DNA of 7,411 bases from JAFAQB01 sp045808425 (GTDB lineage Archaea > Thermoproteota > Nitrososphaeria > Nitrososphaerales > Nitrososphaeraceae). Numbering within the stretch: the stretch's first letter is position 1; every line of letters begins with the position of its first letter. The translations under genes and the position numbers were made by a program. The notes under the pieces were generated by a model. The model did no database searches. It was given only the letters and a program-made list of their open reading frames with translations, and had not been told where the DNA came from. Location: positions 1-7,411 of the forward strand of contig JBJMFM010000233.1 in the NCBI GenBank assembly GCA_045808425.1, written 5' to 3'. Positions 5,708 through 7,411 of the stretch are shown here, in pieces.

Positions 5708-5734
5708 AGTGTTATGCGAATAACAAACTTTTTT
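5708..5734 (+). terminator. GNRA-capped hairpin followed by T-tract
   Basis: AGT-GTTAT, loop GCGA, ATAAC-(AA)-ACT, then TTTTT. The loop is a GNRA tetraloop, and the stem has 5 uninterrupted pairs plus 3 past a 2-nt bulge. It looks like an intrinsic-type terminator for a plus-strand transcript, although the only candidate upstream on that strand is the small ORF at 5506-5631. Confidence 0.4.
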
Positions 5735-5940
5735 CGTAAAGTCTTTGAAATGTAATTGTATTTGATTATTAGAAAATTCTGCTCAGAATCTATTGTAGAA
5801 TCTAACCAATAACTTTGGCTAAGTAATTAAATTCAGAAATGTTGTTAAAGGGAGTAAAGAACTCGTAGATTCATATAAATTTGTATGCACTAAATTATTT
5901 TGTGTACTAGTCTAGGCTTTTTTAACCTTAACTTAATTCT

Positions 5941-5949
5941 AATTATAAG
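5941..5949 (+). promoter_or_regulatory. Box A-like element of the PKD-domain gene
   Basis: AATTATAAG centred about 26 bp upstream of the TTG at 5971, compatible with a leaderless transcript. A second AT box, TTTTTATA (5954-5961), would instead suit an in-frame TTG at 5995. Confidence 0.4.
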
Positions 5950-5970
5950 CCATATTTTTATAGTCACTGG

Positions 5971-6660
5971 TTGAGTCGTAGTCAGGGCATTTATTTGGAG
6001 TTTCAAAAAATTACAATATTGCTTGCCATTGGGGGACTTATTTCCACTGTCTGGACTAGTATTGAGATTATTGGTAATGGATATGCACAAGTACCGCCGA
6101 TACAATCTCAGTTTACTCAGAAGCAAGATTCAATAAACAACGATTCATCTACTCCTTTTTCATTACCTTCTATTAGGTTAGACAATCCTGGTGATGTTGC
6201 AGTAGCAAAAAATGGCCCAATTGCTGTTGCTGGTCCTGACCAAATAGTCAAAGAAGGTTCGACCGTTATTTTGAATGGTAGTGGAAGTAGAGATCCAAAT
6301 GGAGTGATCCTGTCTTACTCATGGAGACAAATTCCAACGAATAATTTTATTACGTTAAGCGGTGCTAGTACGCCTATTTGGTCCTTTACTACACCGAGAG
6401 TATCTGCGGATACTACACTTAAATTCCAATTGACAGTCACAGATAGCAATGGCTTGAATGATAATAGCACTGTAAGTGTCATAGTCAAGCATGTTCCAGC
6501 TCAAACACCTTCTGCAGCTCAAACACCTTCTGCAGATAATCCTTCAACTACCAATCCTGTTCCTAGCAATAATCCTCCAATTGCAGGTATTATTCCTCAG
6601 CAAACACCTTCTGCAGATAATCCTCCAATTGCAGGTATTATTCCTCAGCAAACACCTTAA
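5971..6660 (+). CDS. Secreted PKD-domain protein with repeat-rich Pro/Gln/Ser tail
   Basis: 229 residues. Residues 14-34 form a hydrophobic segment followed by GNGYAQVPP. This fits a Sec signal peptide cut after Ala39, a YA|Q site often seen in thaumarchaeal exported proteins; an uncleaved anchor is possible. Residues 40-80 are a polar linker. Residues 83-173 are one immunoglobulin-like PKD domain: PIAVAGPDQIVKEGSTVILN, then GSGSRDPNGVILSYSW, then a late strand LKFQLTVTDSNGLNDNSTVS. PKD domains mediate adhesion or glycan/protein contacts on cell surfaces. Residues 176-229 are a low-complexity tail with repeats of QTPSA and NPPIAGIIPQQTP. There is no enzyme domain and no C-terminal anchor. The start is TTG (5971); an in-frame TTG at 5995 would still keep the signal segment. 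It is probably transcribed alone. Confidence 0.82.
   Translation: MSRSQGIYLEFQKITILLAIGGLISTVWTSIEIIGNGYAQVPPIQSQFTQKQDSINNDSSTPFSLPSIRLDNPGDVAVAKNGPIAVAGPDQIVKEGSTVILNGSGSRDPNGVILSYSWRQIPTNNFITLSGASTPIWSFTTPRVSADTTLKFQLTVTDSNGLNDNSTVSVIVKHVPAQTPSAAQTPSADNPSTTNPVPSNNPPIAGIIPQQTPSADNPPIAGIIPQQTP
6497..6532 (+). repeat. 18-bp tandem repeat x2 in the PKD gene tail
   Basis: Two perfect 18-bp units (6497-6514 and 6515-6532) encode AQTPSA twice. The word CAAACACCTTCTGCAG recurs at 6601, linking this repeat to the larger one downstream. Confidence 0.85.
6571..6658 (+). repeat. 40-bp direct repeat, 48-bp period, in the PKD gene tail
   Basis: Positions 6571-6610 and 6619-6658 are identical over 40 bp, with an 8-bp link (CTGCAGAT), a period of 16 codons. 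Each encodes NPPIAGIIPQQTP. The second copy ends at the stop codon. Perfect identity at the DNA level, including third positions, points to a recent duplication. Confidence 0.9.
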
Positions 6661-6696
6661 AAAAGGACAAGTATAGAAATATTTCAGTTCACTCGC

Positions 6697-6724
6697 ATTC
6701 TTTTACTTTATTTCTTCCTTTTGA
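6697..6724 (+). terminator. T-rich termination tract after the PKD gene
   Basis: Pyrimidine- and T-rich sequence starting about 37 bp after the TAA. It suits archaeal U-tract termination, but it also overlaps the 3' end of the small minus-strand ORF at 6703-6801, so its T-richness may simply reflect Lys/Glu codons there. Confidence 0.3.
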
Positions 6725-6801
6725 TAAGGCTTACCTAATTTGCAGCCCTTTTCGATCATTGTCTTGCAGTTGTTACACCTGAGGCTAACATTTGTATTCA
6801 T
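6703..6801 (-). CDS. Small Cys-containing protein, 32 residues (zinc-knuckle-like)
   Basis: On the minus strand, ATG 6801 to TAA 6703 encodes MNTNVSLRCNNCKTMIEK, then GCKLGKPYQKEEIK. It has a CxxC (Cys9, Cys12) and Cys20 eight residues on, with a very basic tail. The Arg-Cys-x-x-Cys-Lys start is reminiscent of a zinc ribbon half, but the second CxxC is missing, so a metal site would need another ligand, a dimer, or a partner. An upstream in-frame GTG at 6819 would add six residues. A TTAAATTAAA-type box (6836-6845, minus) lies about 21 bp before that GTG and 39 bp before the ATG. It could also be the remains of a longer zinc-ribbon gene. I do not recognise a family. Confidence 0.5.
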   Translation of the reverse strand: MNTNVSLRCNNCKTMIEKGCKLGKPYQKEEIK

Positions 6802-6819
6802 AATTCTGTTATCCTGCAC

Positions 6820-7181
6820 ATTGTATCATAGCGTTTAATTTAAGTACAATCCAATACTTCAAGATGATTAAATAAGAACTGTATTTTTATCAGAGTTTAA
6901 TATGCTTAGGATAATTATTAACCCTTGAGGAATCAAAGTGATCTAAAAATGCATTCTTGGTGTTTAATACGTTAATACATTCACACATTATCAATGCTGT
7001 TATACAAATAATAACATGTTAACAAAGTAGCTTTCTACAAGATAGTAATAGAAACAATTTAATCATTAACCATTTGTTGTTGAGTTTTTCCAATTTCTTT
7101 CCTCTTTTTATATCTATATTCTTCTACTACTTCCTTCTTTTCTCGCATTCCCATTCAAAGTGTTTTTGAACTTCCTACACA
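6820..7181. other. AT-rich spacer without a gene
   Basis: No credible ORF, RNA gene or strong hairpin. Minor items are GTTAT/ATAAC with a 7-bp gap (about 6998-7015), a short TTAATACG-type repeat near 6965-6977, and a long pyrimidine tract (7084-7140) lying downstream of the minus-strand nitroreductase. The nonamer CTCGCATTC occurs here (7142-7150) and again at 6692-6700, probably by chance. Confidence 0.5.
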
Positions 7182-7411
7182 TCAGAAATATTCTCCTGCT
7201 GAGAGTTGATCCTTAGACAACCTTGCAGTTAGAACTTTTCCTGGACGAGCTTTATATCCTGTAACTCCTGCACCAACTGCAATCATTGTACTTTTATCTT
7301 TTGCATGAGGAGAGAAAAACTCTGTGACTGCATCATCGAAAAATGTTGAACCTGATGCTCCTAATTGCTGAGCATACGCCGACAAGTAGATTTTCCCAGC
7401 AAGAATACCAG
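7182..7411 (-). CDS. SagB-type nitroreductase family protein, C-terminal part
   Basis: The minus-strand frame enters at the right edge and ends at TGA (7184-7182); only the last 76 or so residues are visible. They read GILAGKIYLSAYAQQLGASG, then STFFDDAVTEFFSPHAKDKS, then an IAVGAGVTGYKARPGKVL region. AYAQxLGxSGxTFFDDxVTEFFSPHA is the C-terminal signature I associate with SagB/ThcOx-like FMN oxidoreductases of the nitroreductase superfamily. In these, the helix after AYAQ contributes to the FMN dimer interface. Related enzymes oxidise azolines in peptide natural products, but many stand-alone members have unknown substrates. The true start is outside the window; the internal TTG at 7385 is only a Leu codon. 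No YcaO or peptide partner is visible here. Confidence 0.8.
   Translation of the reverse strand, partial: GILAGKIYLSAYAQQLGASGSTFFDDAVTEFFSPHAKDKSTMIAVGAGVTGYKARPGKVLTARLSKDQLSAGEYF

Larger units (their letters stand above)
5427..5970. other. AT-rich spacer between pckA and the PKD-domain gene
   Basis: Apart from the pckA promoter, the small ORF at 5506-5631 and the hairpin at 5708-5734, it holds a 7-bp inverted repeat AATTTGA/TCAAATT (5643-5649 and 5671-5677) of unknown meaning. The right end, AATTATAAG (5941-5949), is a box A-like element 26 bp before the TTG start of the next gene. I see no further gene in 5735-5940. Confidence 0.55.

Noticed and set aside
5890..6126. 78-codon minus-strand frame at the start of the PKD gene
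   Set aside because: It overlaps the signal-peptide coding region of a well-supported gene and looks like translated AT-rich DNA.
6491..6676. 61-codon frame in another phase of the PKD repeat tail
   Set aside because: Its Leu/Gln/Ile repeats are the frame-shifted shadow of the DNA repeats.
6820..7140. AT-rich spacer as a replication origin
   Set aside because: No repeated origin-box elements and no cdc6/orc gene in the window.
1..7411. A new multi-gene defence or mobile system
   Set aside because: No transposase, integrase, toxin-antitoxin pair, CRISPR array or co-directional unknown operon is visible; the genes are single and on mixed strands.

Overview
The window most likely comes from a low-GC, ammonia-oxidizing-type thaumarchaeon (class Nitrososphaeria). 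A soil lineage such as Nitrosocosmicus is a guess based on base composition and gene content, not proof. Support comes from three things: an intron-split tRNA of archaeal type, start codons without Shine-Dalgarno sites but with A/T-rich box A-like elements about 25-35 bp upstream, and an ATP-type PEP carboxykinase, which these archaea carry. Genes are short, mostly monocistronic, on both strands, and separated by AT-rich spacers.

Layout. Positions 1-415 (minus) hold the N-terminal 138 codons of a family 1 glycoside hydrolase that runs off the left edge. Positions 469-631 hold what looks like a decayed small gene, broken by an 8-bp tandem duplication. A PhnB-like VOC/glyoxalase-fold protein follows at 726-1217 (plus), then about 620 bp without a confident gene. 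Next are a small helix-hairpin-helix protein (1840-2172, plus), a convergent cysteine-rich YkgJ-type protein (2250-2996, minus), and a divergent small winged-helix-like protein (3064-3423, plus).

The centre holds a tRNA-Gln(CUG) gene at 3677-3813. I read it as interrupted by three short introns (31, 16 and 17 nt), each with a plausible bulge-helix-bulge core. It ends 5 bp from the stop codon of the convergent pckA gene (3819-5426, minus), the gluconeogenic PEP carboxykinase. Beyond pckA is a 540-bp spacer with a possible 41-residue ORF and a hairpin plus T-tract. A secreted PKD-domain protein with a repeat-rich Pro/Gln/Ser tail follows (5971-6660, plus), then a 32-residue Cys-containing ORF (6703-6801, minus), and the C-terminal part of a SagB-type nitroreductase that runs off the right edge (7182-7411, minus).

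The genes do not form one pathway or operon. Two are plainly metabolic (pckA and the glycoside hydrolase), one is translational (tRNA-Gln), and the rest are small regulatory-looking or uncharacterised proteins. The strongest unusual feature is the triple-intron tRNA. I found no convincing multi-gene defence, mobile or biosynthetic system.
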